Shown: one piece after another, positions 1 through 11,782 of the stretch | Layout of the letters: every line of letters starts with the position of its first letter | Position numbering within the stretch: position 1 is the stretch's first letter | DNA from: Talaromyces rugulosus | Lineage: Eukaryota; Ascomycota; Eurotiomycetes; Eurotiales; Trichocomaceae | Direction: 5' to 3' | Assembly (NCBI RefSeq): GCF_013368755.1 | Contig: NC_049564.1 | Span: 4,844,001 to 4,908,000 of the forward strand | Length of the DNA: 64,000 bases | The notes under the pieces: model-generated | What the model was told of the DNA's origin: nothing | The model's database searches: none | The model's input: only the letters and a program-made list of their open reading frames with translations | Position numbers and translations under genes: made by a program

Positions 1-2500
1 GCTAGTGGCCAGTTTCTTCTCCACAGTTATTTGGACATCTTGATTCTCTCCCGGCTGCAGAAAGACTTTAGTGAACCCCTTCAATTCGCGCACTGGTCGT
101 TTGATGCCTGTGGTGACTGGGGGCTTGACCCAGAGCTGTACAACTTCAGCTCCCGCGGTCTTTCCGGTGTTTGCAACGGTTATCGTTGCTGTAATAGTCT
201 CGCCATCAGCCAAAGTGGACTTCTCCGGAGCTACCTCCAGAGACACGATGGTTCGTGAGAAGGTAGTATACGAAAGTCCGTAGCCGAAAGGAAACAAAGG
301 CTGCAACTCCGTTTTTTCGTAGTAGCGGTATCCGACATAGATATCTTCTCCATATAACACGCGGCCTCTTTCAGAGCCAAAGTTAATATATGATGGATTA
401 TCCTGTAGGCGAACTGGGAAGCTCAGAGACAGCTTTCCAGAAGGATTAACATCGCCGTACAGGACATCGGCAATACCGTTGCCAAGCTCGTTTCCTCCAA
501 ACCACGCCTGGGCGAGAACATTGGCTTTGTGGGCCCAGGGCATGGTGACAGGGGTTCCGCTTTGGATCACAACGGCAGCGTTAGGGTTAGCATCGAGCAC
601 GCGAGAGATCAACTCGTCTGTCCCCGGCGGCAGATCCATGTGCTCCCGGTCATATCCCTCGGTTTCCCATTCTCCGTTGAGGCCGGCCACGATGAGAACT
701 TGCTCGGTCTTGGAAGCGAGATCTACAGCCTCTTGAATCGAGTCTTGCAGTTCACGGCGCTTACAAGCTCCGAATGCAAAGCCACCGGGCCCAAAGTCTA
801 CTACGCCTCGGTTTTCCAACTTGGAAGTCGGTCTAGTGCCGTACTCAAACCGAATTTGATATGAAACACCGGCCTTGAGTTCCTTCGAGCCCCGTTCCTC
901 CACAGTCGCGCTTCCGAAAAAGGCAAATCCCTTCTTCTGCTTGGTGAAGTTATCAACGACGAGTTCACCATCAACAAACAGCTTTCCTGTGCCGATGACT
1001 GTGACGCCAAAGTCGTACAGGCCGTCCTCTTCTGGAGTGAAAATCCCTTCAATGTCGACATAGAACAAGTCTGACTTGACTTTGGGATTTTTGTAGTCGG
1101 CGAGAAAGGCAGTGGAGTTAACCAACGTCAAGTGATCTAAAACATCACCTTTCGTCTCACCTGGCGCTTCGTTGTAGACCTTGAAGTCAAAACCTTTCTT
1201 CCCAGAAGTTGTCTTAAGAAGAGGCCCAAGCGGAGGTAGTGATTGATGGGCATAAGCACCCTGGGCGAAGCTAACATCTGCCTGGCTTGCCTTGCTGATG
1301 CCTTCGAATGGGGTCACCGCGTAATAAGCTAGCAGAGCAGCAGAACCACCGCCGCAGTACGTGGAAACCTTGCTATTGGGCCCAATTACTGCGACTGGTT
1401 TGTTTTTATCAAATGGCAGTACACTCTTGTTGTTGCGTAGGAGCACAATAGACTCTGCTGCTGCTCGACGGAGAAGCTTTTGGTCCTCGGGTCGGTTGAG
1501 TTCCTTTTCCTCGGCATCTTCTGGGATTCCTGACTTGTCGGCATAGTTGATTAGATCTAGCACATTTCGTACTCGTTCGTCCAGAACATGGTCGGGGACT
1601 TTTCTGGAGTTTACGGCATGTGCAAGAATGCTTCCACGCCAGCGGGTAGGGCCGGGCATTTCAAGGTCGAGCCCGGCAGTGATGGCGTCGGATGTGCTGT
1701 ATGTGCCGAACCTGTGAATCGCATTAGCCTTGGACTGTCACATTTCGCACTTTTGGATGATGTATGTACCAATCGCTCATGATCAAACCTTTCCACTTCC
1801 ATTCGTCGCGTAGTATATCCTCAAGAATGTTGCGGCTTTCGCTGACATGGGTACCATTGATCTTGTTGTAAGCGGTCATGAAACAGGCAGTTTTGCAGAT
1901 TCTCAAGGCCAGTTGAAATGGGAGGAGGTATATCTCCCTGAGGGCTCTTGCAGTCACGATGGTGTCGACGGCCAGTCTCTCGTGTTCCTGGTCATTGCAC
2001 ACAAAGTGCTTGAGCGTAGCGCCGACTTTCTTGGACTGCACACCTTTGCAATAGTATCCAGCCAGTGTCCCGGACAAGACTCCATCTTCGGAGAATGACT
2101 CGAAGCCTCTGCCACCAAGAGGCGACCTCTGTATATTGATGGTGGGGCCGAGGAGAACGTGAGCACCCTTGGCTCTGGCTTCGTCGCCTAGGAGCTCTCC
2201 AATGCTCTCCAAGAGCTCAACGTTCCAGGTCGACCCTAGGGCAGTCGAGCATGGCAAGCATGCGGCAGGAACGCCGTTGAAGAAGCGAGTACCTCGGACT
2301 CCATTAGGGCCGTCAGAGCATCGAATTTCGGGGATGTTGAGGCGAGGAATGGGCACCGTGTGCCAGAAATCAGCACCTAGTCAATTTGTCAGGCTTCACA
2401 GTTAATTTGCAGAGAAACATGGGGGCAGACCAGCTGTAATGGCAACCTTTTCCGACAAATCAAGCTCCGAGAGCGTCTTCTCGACGTCAAGTTGGACCAT
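1..2500 (-). CDS. GH3 beta-glucosidase with PA14 domain (3' end off the window)
   Basis: Glycoside hydrolase family 3 enzyme that would release glucose from beta-glucosides and cello-oligosaccharides. Exons are 2500-2431, 2376-1770 and 1711 to the left edge; introns are 2377-2430 and 1712-1769. Splicing restores the N-terminal TAGADFWHT block and the nucleophile motif MSDWFGTYST, putting the catalytic Asp at residue 225. A PA14 carbohydrate-binding insert lies at about residues 390-545. The fibronectin-III-like C-terminal domain starts after [10 protein letters not shown] and is open to base 1. 796 codons are present; related Aspergillus enzymes (bglH/bglI type) are about 830 residues, so some 35 residues are missing. 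There is no signal peptide, so it is probably intracellular. Two XlnR-type motifs lie about 170-190 bp upstream. Confidence 0.95.
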
Positions 2501-2925
2501 GTTGCGATCTATATCTTCTGGTTTCAGTACTGGGGGGTAGGGTGGTTCAATGCTGGAATGAATTCCAGATCCAAACGAGAGCTAAAGATGTATCTATTCA
2601 ATATTGAAGTTGTCGGACTCAGGAGATGGCATTTCTCGAGAGGGGCACAGCAGATGATGGTTGCATAAAGGCTAAAGCCGAAGTTTAGCCGGGCCCCGCA
2701 GTGTCCCTGTTGGCTCCGTTGTGATAGGCTGTGGAGTATACAAGTCAGCGATATATAAAGTGTTGGCATTAATCTAATCCATTATTAATTAATATTGACA
2801 CAGAATACAAAACAAAAGAAAAAACAGACAAAGAAGACGACACGTACCGGATCGGAAGTATATTTATCCCGGAACACCGCCGCTATGGCTGCCTGTCCAG
2901 AGCTCTTTCCTGAAACAAAGTACTC
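2501..2925. other. Intergenic: beta-glucosidase promoter and left flank of rse1 pseudogene
   Basis: No gene seen. The stretch holds the XlnR-type motif pair described separately and an AT-rich block near 2750-2820. A plus-strand TATATAAA element near 2752 may be a relic of the promoter that once drove the rse1 copy. Confidence 0.5.
2670..2690. promoter_or_regulatory. Inverted pair of XlnR-type GGCTAAA motifs
   Basis: The plus strand carries GGCTAAA at 2670-2676 and its exact reverse complement TTTAGCC at 2684-2690, separated by 7 bp. GGCTAAA is the published core site of XlnR, the Aspergillus activator of xylan- and cellulose-degrading genes. The pair sits 170-190 bp upstream of the beta-glucosidase start at 2500. 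Possible CreA sites (SYGGRG) occur at 2530-2535 and, on the minus strand, at 2694-2699. Binding is inferred from sequence only. Confidence 0.5.
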
Positions 2926-4850
2926 ATGATGGCGAGCACATCAAAAATGTTCCTCTACTCGCTGACACTTCAGCAACCTACAGTCATTACTCAGGCAATC
3001 GTGGGCCAGTTTTGCGGCACGACAGAACAGCAGATCATGTCGGCTTCGGGGTCGTGTCTGGCCATCCTGCGCCTAGACCCAAACTTGGGCAGAGTCGTGA
3101 CAGTTCTCTCCCATCATATCTTCAGCATCATCCTGAACGGTGTTGGATGGGATCACAGGAGAGTTGACAGACACGCGATCCAAGTTCCTTGGCCCGTAAG
3201 CCGTCAGGTTGTTTCAAGTTACAATTTAGAAGCAAACATGCGTCCTAGCTCAAAGTTCAAGGCCTTGGGTAGGGTATATTAATCCACTTACATGGGGCTT
3301 TATAATGATACCTCTTAGCTACAACTACAAAGACTTGAAATGGGCATGGAACTTTAACAGTGAGCAGTGCGAGGAGAGTATAATTGGGATCCACGCCAAC
3401 TACCTCCGGTAAAGTCCTTTACCCCAACCCTAATCTTCGAAATCCGTGTGAAGTTCAGATTGACAAGCTAATCAATCAACTAGGATCTTCTCCATCGAAA
3501 GTCTATGCAACAATTTGATTCAGCAGTCTATAACTCTAACATGTACCCCGCGACGACTTATCAAGCACCCTAATCTACCGTATTTCTATATTCTTGAATC
3601 TGAAAACAATACTTAAGCACCGGAGCTGCGTGCACAGTTGTTGGCAGAGTCAAACGTCAATGATGATTCGAAGGAGCTTCCGCTAAAGGTATTTGGCTAC
3701 CACCACTGTTAGGGAAAATGGGCATCCTGCATAAGCATCGTTGATCCTGTTGGCGAAGAGCCCCGAGTCCTTCAAACGGTCGACCTAGAAGGCAACGAAG
3801 CCGCCATCAGCGCCACAGTAGCGTCCTTTACCAGCCAGGAAGGGGAAAGCTTCCTTGTCGTAGGCACTGGGAAGGATATGGTCACCAATCCAAGGCAATT
3901 TTCCGGGGGCTACCTCTACGTTTATCGATTTCATGACGGTGGGCAGAATTTAGAGATCATCCATAAGACTAGGGTTGAGGAACCACCACTGGCGATTCTG
4001 CCTTTTCAGGGCCAGTTAGTGGTTGGAATCGGCAAGACTCTGAGAATCTACGATCTAGGCTGAAACAATTACTTCGAAAAGGTCAATCTAACGTCGCACC
4101 ACAGCTAATCGTGTCCGTACAAACCCAAGGCAGTCGGATCATCGTTGGCGACGTCCAACATGGCGTGACCATGGTTGCATACAAGCATAAGATCAATAAG
4201 TTCATCCCATTCGTCGATGATACGATTGCGAGGTGGACAACATCCATTACAATGGTCGACTACGACTCTATCGCGGGGGGCGACAAATTCGGGAATATCT
4301 GGATCGTACGTTGTCCCGATAAAACCAGCGCTGATGCTGATGAGCCTGGTTCTGAAACTTACTTGACCGCACGCGAGTACTTAAATGGCGCTCCAAACCG
4401 GCTTGAACTCATGGCACACTTCTTCACACAGGATATCCCGACAAGCATCTGCAAGGCCAGAGCCTGGTCGTAGGCGGGCAAGAGGTCCTTGTGTGGAGCG
4501 GGTTGCAGGGCACGATCGGCGCTCTCATTCAGTTCTCCTCGCGCGAGGATGTCGACTTCTTCCAAGCCCTCGAGGGGCAAATGCGTAGCGAAGATCCACC
4601 GCTTGCAGGCCGCGACCATCTTGTATACCGGGGTTACTACGCCCCGGTTAAGGGTGTGATAGACGGGGATCTGTGTGAGCGGTATTTATTGCTTCAGAAT
4701 GACAAGAAACAAATGATAGCGGGGAAGCTCAATCGATCGGCGAGGGAAATAGAGCGGAGAATTTCCGTAAGTAACTCCTCTTACTCCTAAGATTAATTGA
4801 TACCTCTAACCCGGTTAATACAGGTTGCACGAACACGATCCGCCTTTTAA
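2926..4850 (+). pseudogene. rse1: Internally deleted, frame-broken copy of rse1 (SF3b subunit 3)
   Basis: Intact Rse1/SF3B3 is a roughly 1,200-residue WD-repeat-like subunit of the U2 snRNP SF3b complex. This copy keeps the N-terminal ~70 residues ([17 protein letters not shown] at 2929 onward). It then jumps, near 3130-3145, to the C-terminal half, recognisable as [15 protein letters not shown], then [22 protein letters not shown], and finally [19 protein letters not shown]. About 570 internal residues are missing. Lesions include a frameshift at the junction, in-frame stops (TAA and TAG between about 3196 and 3225, TAG near 3707, TGA at 4061-4063) and frameshifts near 3610, 4080 and 4450. 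Two introns survive with normal borders, about 3411-3482 and 4767-4823, so it arose by DNA duplication and not by retroposition. The functional copy is not in this window. Confidence 0.9.
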
Positions 4851-6714
4851 TCGTTATACGATAGACGTCATCAGTGAATGCAGAAAGACTTTCTAGATTG
4901 GTTGTACGGTGTACAAAATGAAAGAATGAGAAATACAAGCAAAACGAACATCCCGTCTCCACATATCATTTCATGCTGGGATCAACCTGCTAACCTGTCT
5001 TAGGGATAGGTTCTCAGAGCCTGGGCTCGCCGACGTCATCCCATGCGCTGGCTGGCGTATGACATAACTGGCCCCTTTCTCCCGACTCGGCCTCTTGACA
5101 GAGAAGAGATCATCGGATACAATGGATACGAGAGTTGTGCAATTGTGCATAGCTAGAACGACAAGAAAAGAGGATGATCGACATAACGGCAACACTAATC
5201 AAGCCTGGCTGGGTTATGGCGCTGGCTGGACCTGTCCTGTCCATCGCAGAAACGCCACCACAGTTCCATAGGGTCGGTTAATGTCCGGCAAAGACATCAT
5301 CGGCTATCAACATGGGTTTATATGTTCTAATACGAAAGATTGTCATATCGTACACGGTATCGTATGGTCAGGCCCTGACGCACGCTGACGGTCGACGCTA
5401 CCTGACATACATCACAAGACAGCTAGCTAGCTCACAGCTCATTAATAATGCGAGCGATGGTATCAGTTTATTCAATCTAGACTCTCGTCCGACCGGACAC
5501 ACCGCAGAGAGACAGGCGGTCTTAGCTTTGAGCCATGACGTCTTGCTCTAATTCTCTGAGGCATGAACTCCACAAACCAAAACCCAAAATGAGATACCCT
5601 AGAGTCTGTACTAAATGACATGGTATTACTACAGCACGGAGTATTCCGGAGCAGCAGCTAAGAAGAAAGAACAGCGTATAACAGACGAGGTACGGGAAAA
5701 TCGGTGCCTGTCAACTGCCGAGACGTACCCTGATGTCACCGAGACTGACAAGCGCCGACTACAAAAGTGGCACTAGCAGTTGATAATGGCTTAGGGCCCC
5801 AGGCTTGCCATCTTAGCGTTTTACATATTCACACTCATTGGTAAACCACATGCGGTCTACTGCATGTGTATGTATATGTTGTACGCTTATACTAGTAAAG
5901 AGGATTTAAACAATATCAAAGTGATTCCATTCCAAACCAAACCTAAACCAAACCAAGAATTTTCATCCTTTTTCGTACTAGTACACAGTAGATTTACAGC
6001 TCGATCCAGCGAGAAATACAATGTCATGCAATAAGTCGTAACGTCATCATAAGAAATACAAATAGCTCGCTTGACAAAAAAGGCTACCAATGGGAGGAAA
6101 ACGAGAAGAAGGAAAAGGGTTCAAAACGGGCATATGTGTGTATTTCTACCATCCGAACTAAGTATGACAGGTATCTCACGTCCCACATGTAGACAAAGAA
6201 GATCCTGCATACTTGCTGGACTGTGAAATCACAATGCGGGCGGGGCGGGGGAAATGTATGTATAAAGGGGATGCGAAGGAAACACCGGCAACGCGGTATT
6301 TTATGACGCGAGGGGGAAAAACGGGAGGAAACTCACGGGTTGCAATGACCGAATCGTGCCAACAGAAGAGGCACAATATGCCAAAGCCCACGGAGTTAGA
6401 TGAAGAAACGAAAGGAATATGCGAATGACTGAGACGTCCAACCTTTGCGGCGAAGGACGATTTATGCCCGCGGAGAATGCGTACGAAAAACACCAAATCT
6501 GGCGCCCACGCTAGGCCCCGTGTGACAAGCCAATATGGACCGAATAATAGTGTCAGATAGATGCCATACCACGTCCTCTCTAGCTATCCCCCAGATCTCC
6601 TACTTGAACGAGGGCTTTTGGGTGTGAACTGATAAGCTAAAGTGAGTCAGAATGCAGAGCCAAGCGTTGAAAGACGGGACAACTCACCCTCTCTTCCCCG
6701 GTATGACCGTCGAT
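4851..6714. other. Intergenic, no gene recognised
   Basis: Only short open frames occur here (for example 5312-5551 plus and 6176-6496 minus). None shows a domain, a plausible splice partner or a recognisable family. It may contain 3' flanking DNA of the rse1 pseudogene and the 3' UTR of the small gene that ends at 6715. Confidence 0.5.
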
Positions 6715-7047
6715 CTAAGAACGCGCTGAAGAATAGCTGCTTGAACCACTTGCTCGTGGTGCAATACCACTACCTGTACGAGCAATATTGGTGACGGACG
6801 ATGAATTGCTCGGGCCGCTACTACCGCTGGTAGCACTACTCCGGCGGGCAGAGGGGCTGTTGGTTGTAAAAGCGGCCAGCTGCCTCTGAGTATACTGCAA
6901 CATCACACGGTTGTAGTCGTCGACAGAGGCATGAGGGTTCGCGCTTGACGCAAGGCCCTGAGAGCCAAGACCGGCGCTTTGGTTATTGATATCCTCGGTG
7001 GGCAAGCCACCTCCTGCTGGATCCATAGGTGTTTCGGGCAATTGCAT
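6715..7047 (-). CDS. Small Ser-rich hypothetical protein (110 aa)
   Basis: Single open frame starting MQLPETPMDPAGGG and ending in a long Ser/Gly/Ala-rich tail. I do not recognise a domain. The most ordered part is around residues 42-60 (SVDDYNRVMLQYTQRQLAAF), which could form one amphipathic helix. Upstream on the minus strand, a GTAAGG donor near 7187, a CTCTAAC branch-like element and a CTTCTAG acceptor near 7058 suggest an intron in the 5' UTR, with the ATG about ten bases into the next exon. This supports a real transcript but does not identify a function. Confidence 0.5.
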   Translation of the reverse strand: MQLPETPMDPAGGGLPTEDINNQSAGLGSQGLASSANPHASVDDYNRVMLQYTQRQLAAFTTNSPSARRSSATSGSSGPSNSSSVTNIARTGSGIAPRASGSSSYSSARS

Positions 7048-9932
7048 AACCCGGTGATACTAGAAGACGTTAGAGTGGTGAACATGGCTGCACTGGCGCG
7101 GCAAAGCGATCATGTCTCGTTGGACTGGCAGTCTCATCAAAGACGACTGGTGCGACGGACAGCAGGAGTGATAGAGCCTTACAAGTAACGCGGTGGGATT
7201 AGTGCAAGTTAGCACTTGTGGTTATGGTTATGGCGTAAATAGACGAATCCTAAGTAAGAACAATGTGGTAGACGGAGCACAGGATAGGCCGAAGAGAAAT
7301 GTATGCATCAAGAGTTGTTGTTGAAGTTGGATTAATATTATTGAGCGTGGGGACAGACGAAGTTTCTTTAAAAGGCAGGCGCGCCCTGGGGGAATGGGCG
7401 GCGCCCAAAACGGCAGGCACCAGCCGGCCAATGGTGCGCGACTATGTGGGGCTACGGGGCCGATCGTCGGCGCGGCGCAGTCGGACCAATAGGAGCCGGG
7501 ATGCGGGCCCGGCGACATCATGGGCCGCCACATGAATTCAAAGTGGGGAAACACACGTCAGACGGAAGCTCTCCTCATTCGCATGAGGTCGTTTGTCAGC
7601 GCTCTGAGTGCTCTAGCAATATTAAGACAGCCGCCTCGAGAATAGCTTCCTGGTTGATATCTTGTCACGCGGGACCTGTTCCAGATTTCCAGCTAGCCAG
7701 CTACGTAGCGTTTCTGGAGTACCACGGCTCACTGGAAACGGTGGTCTAGTGTCCCAGAGTTTGTCTGCGTCTTACTAAGTGACATTTATTGGCCCTCTCT
7801 GGGGACAGAAGTCACAGCTTCGTCATGTCTCACGTTCGTCTCGCTTTCATTTTACGAAAACGCTATTTCTCTAACTCTAGGCTCACAAACAAATACTAGT
7901 ACGGCAATAGCATCGTGTATTTTTCTCACAATAATAGGACTGACGTAGTGTGGGTCCTTGAGGCGTCGATTAGCGCACTAATCGACGTCATCCCGCAGTG
8001 AAACAGACGTTTTGGGAAGTGAGGGGCCCAGGCACTATTCCGTATTGGAGTCCACCCTTTTCCCGATTCGGAACATGCCTGTTCCGTTTTGGATACCCTC
8101 AATCAATTTTGGTATAGTTGAGACCCATCTACTCGTCTGTGTATTGAAACCATACAATCACTTCTATTTTCGTCTATCGTGCCTCTATTTCCTTTGCTAT
8201 CTCATCACATTCTGCATTAACCTACATGCACAGGCTGACTCGGGGCTTTCCTCTTCTCCACGCCCCCTCCCCGATCCATCGATGGATAAGCCTCTCACAT
8301 TAGCCGCGCTGAGCGAAGATGTGGCATTACACTGTGGAAGTATATTTGATACTAACTGATAGGTAAGGTAGATCGTATTAAATAGCCCTTCCGCACATTA
8401 GTGTACGTGGAGGTGCGCTCGGAAAAGCATTTCCGCATCAACTGGTGCATTTTGTCTGTCATAAGCAACGTTTGGGTATGGACGTTGAACTTGATTAAAA
8501 CAAACAAACAAACTGATGCATTTCTCCTGTGGAGCTTTTATTAAAATATTTTTTTGTCGTCACTACTTTTTCCCTGTGTTTTCAATGCAGGGGCTTCAGG
8601 AGTCAGGAGATTCCTTATCTATGTTGTCAACATTGAATTGATCAATTAATAGTTTTAGCTCCAGTACAGCACAAGGAGCAATGTTCTTGATTGGTCATTA
8701 TTTGTTTTCACCTCTCTTTCCTCTTTTTGTTTGACCCCGCGAGACGCAGCACTAATTTTGCGATATGCAAATCCCCCGCTAATTAGTACATCAGTCAATA
8801 TAGTCGAGTCCCGTCTTTAGGACTAAGCCGCGCTAAGATATCAATGATAGACTCCATACACGTCAACATGCATCATAGCTTAGCAAACGCTGTTGAAACA
8901 TTAATCTACAGTCCATCGTTAATTTTAAGAGACATATATCATTGATACTTATTCAATATTATCTCTATCCGAATCGCCGACAAAGTACATGCTCGTGTCG
9001 AAGCAAGTTGTCACGGTATGAAGTTAGTTTAGATTAAGATTTACACCATATAAATAATCGAACGTATGGCGTGGATATGAGCCTAGATATCACATAATTC
9101 GAATTTTAGCTCATTTAAATATGAAAAACGTTCATTTCACTTCAACATTGTGCTTTTATCGATATACTTGGCTGCTCATTGGCCAGGTAATGGTCCGAGT
9201 TGAACGCCTCAACGCCTGTCCACGCGAGATATGGAGAGCCAGAAATAGGTGTGGAGCCACTTGATAGCTTATCTAATTTCCCCTATACGTAGAAAGCTTT
9301 GATTATCTTTTAGAAACACCTTCAATCACACAATAAGAACGTATTGCCAGATATGCCAATTCCGACCGCCTGCTAAATTCAGCAAGTATGTTGCTACTCT
9401 AACCGAGTGGAGCAAGATCGTCTCTGCAGGAACGCTCTCTAGACAACGCTTCGCCCCCGATGTAACAGAACGAAAAAAAATGCCACTGCCAAAGGCATCT
9501 TGTTTCTAGGCCAGCAGGCTCTAGGACAAATGGACCCTGGAAAATGTGACTAAGAGTTAAGATTATTTACGGCCACCCAATCGCTTCTCTCGGACAACCA
9601 ACAACCAACAGCCCCAAGTTGCAGCAAGAGGAACAAATTTGTTTAATTAATTAGTGTAGTCGATTAATCTGAAGAATTCATTCAGGATGGTAACCCCTTG
9701 GATTTCTACTTGTCTCTTCAGCACTGTCGTCAGTGGTCCGCGATGTCCTCTTACGCTCACGAATACTATCTTTGAAAGTCTCGATGATATCGAGTCATCA
9801 GATGGTTTATATCATCCATTGAGTCTCGATGAAGCTCGTCACTCATTAATGAACGCCGATACTTAGTGTTTTGGCATGCCACTCTTTATTTGATATATTT
9901 CGCCATTCGTTTATATCGCCGAACTCCCAAAC
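7048..9932. other. Long gene-free stretch (about 2.9 kb)
   Basis: No coding region is supported. The left third is of average composition; from about 8500 it becomes AT-rich with many short A/T runs. A perfect 10-bp inverted repeat with a 4-base loop lies at 7964-7987. The open frame at 8012-8359 has no recognisable family and poor codon character. The right end should hold the promoter of the Ecm33-like gene. Confidence 0.5.
7964..7987. repeat. Perfect 10-bp inverted repeat
   Basis: CGTCGATTAG and its exact reverse complement CTAATCGACG flank the four bases CGCA. It could form a small hairpin or bind a dimeric regulator. It is not next to any recognised gene. Confidence 0.6.
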
Positions 9933-11571
9933 ATGTCTCTTTCAAGATATATTTTACCTTTTCTACTCGCATCGAGCCTCGCTGCCGGCGCCACCAGTAA
10001 GTATTGAGTCTGTATCTACAATTTACTGGTCTAACCGACCCAGAAGATCCCTGCGATGGGACCAAGACTCCCATCGTCATCTCAAAGCAATCTGACGCCG
10101 ATGCCCTTGAGAGCTGCACCACAATCAAAGGAGATGTCACAATCGATTCGTCTGCAGAAGGCAGCCTCGACATTCACGGCGTCCAGATGATCACAGGCGA
10201 CCTGGTTGCGGACGGCGCGCGAAATCTGCACACACTGAGCGCATCTTTGCTCTCGTCTATCGGCGGAACATTTAAACTCAACAATCTTGTCTTTTTCACA
10301 GCTCTTGCAATGGATTCTCTGAGCGACACGGGTAGTCTCAACTTTACCATGTTACCCAACCTGGGAGCGCTCACTTTCTACAGCCAGGTTCGCAGTACTG
10401 GCTCCATCTCTATTGTTGACACCGGTTTGGACTCTCTCAAGGGCATTCAGGTCGATACTGTCGGAGATTTTACCGTGACCGGCAATGACCGATTGATTAA
10501 TTTTACCATGGATACCATCGCCAATTTGACGGGGACTTTCTACGTATCCGGGGCTATGACTGACGTATCGGTCAACTTTCCTAATCTCGTTACTGCAACA
10601 GATCTCACATTTGTTGATGTGCAATCGATCTCGCTCCCGTCTCTGGCCACTGTTACCGATAATTTAAACGTGACAAGTCCATATATAAGCAACTTTTCTG
10701 CACCTAACATGATCACGGGCGGATCTGTCAGCTTTCAGCACGGTGATAAATTGAACAACATATCAATGCCGGAGCTGAAGACTCTCTCGGAGGATCTGGT
10801 CATATCCGGAAACGGCTTATTGGGGCACATAAACGGCTTTCCCAAACTTTCCAAAATTCAGGGTGACTTGACAGTTGTTGGGAACTATACCGAGTAAGTT
10901 GATCTAATCTCATGAGATACACAAACAAAAGCTAACCATGAACAAGCCTGTCTTTCCCTGCACTTGATACGGTTAACGGCGAGATCAATGCTACAAGCAA
11001 GTATGCCATTGATTGTAATGCTTTTGACAACCTCAGAAATAACGGCGGGATTAAAAACTGGTACTCTTGTACGCCGGGCTCGAAAATGATTCCGCCTTCA
11101 GCGACTAGTAGCAGTACCTCTTCAGCCACTTCCATGCCTACGGATACTGCTCACGGTGATTCTTCGTCCTCTCCGTCTTCTTCGTCTACGGAATCCTCGT
11201 CGCTAGCGGCGGCTACATCATCATCATCATCGTCTTCTTCTTCAACTCAGACAAAAATCGGCGTCGGGGTGGGCGTCCCCCTGGGCGTCATCGCCATCGG
11301 CCTTGGTTTCTTCTTCTGGAGACTTCGTAATAAGAGACGGCACCACGCCAATGTATTCGCGACCGAAAACATGTCCGACTCCAGCCAGAACCAAAACCCG
11401 TGGATGACCATAGGAAAATCCCACGAACTCGACACTCCACAGGAGAGAAACCCTCCACGAAGTTTTCCGTCAGTGGAAGCACCGACACCTGCGCCTCCGA
11501 TCCAGCTCCCTACGAGCAACTGGGTCCAGGAGCTTCCTGGGGACGTACCGAAGGCGTCGTTTAGGGCTTGA
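9933..11571 (+). CDS. Ecm33-like cell-surface protein with transmembrane anchor
   Basis: Exons are 9933-9996, 10044-10893 and 10947-11571 (512 aa). A signal peptide of about 19-20 residues is followed by a receptor-L-like leucine-rich ectodomain of the Ecm33/Sps2 type. Its first repeat includes SDADALESCTTIKGDVTID, and several NxT/NxS glycosylation sites follow. After a Ser/Thr-rich stalk (about residues 365-405) there is a hydrophobic helix at about 407-428 and a basic stop-transfer RNKRR. A roughly 84-residue Pro-rich tail ends the protein. Classical Ecm33 is GPI-anchored and needed for wall integrity; this one instead looks like a type I membrane protein. The extracellular role in wall organisation is inferred. 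Confidence 0.88.
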
Positions 11572-11782
11572 TGGGGTGTTATTAGTATAAATAGTACTAG
11601 AAAAAAACTGCATTTCGTGCAGTTTATATTATATTCCAATGCACATAATGGTCATATAAATTTCGATTAGTCTATCCATACACCGGGTCTACATCGAGGT
11701 ATACATGTCAACAAAGATAAGCGCACTTTCTAACTTGATCTATGCAGGAGAAAAAGGAGAAAAAGGAGAGGGGAAAAAGCTA

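Noticed and set aside
801..1061. 86-codon minus-strand frame inside the beta-glucosidase
   Set aside because: It is a shadow; the neighbouring frame encodes the PA14 domain without interruption.
1724..2356. Beta-glucosidase apparently broken after the nucleophile motif
   Set aside because: A 58-bp intron (1712-1769) restores WFGTYST and the downstream frame, so there is no truncation.
6176..6496. 106-codon minus-strand open frame
   Set aside because: No domain or conservation visible; an overlapping plus-strand frame is equally open.
8012..8359. 115-codon plus-strand open frame with a hydrophobic middle
   Set aside because: No recognisable family, no splice partners, composition like AT-rich noise; left as intergenic.
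9967..10043. Possible start of the Ecm33-like protein at 10004
   Set aside because: That frame begins inside the intron; the upstream ATG at 9933 gives a proper signal peptide after splicing.
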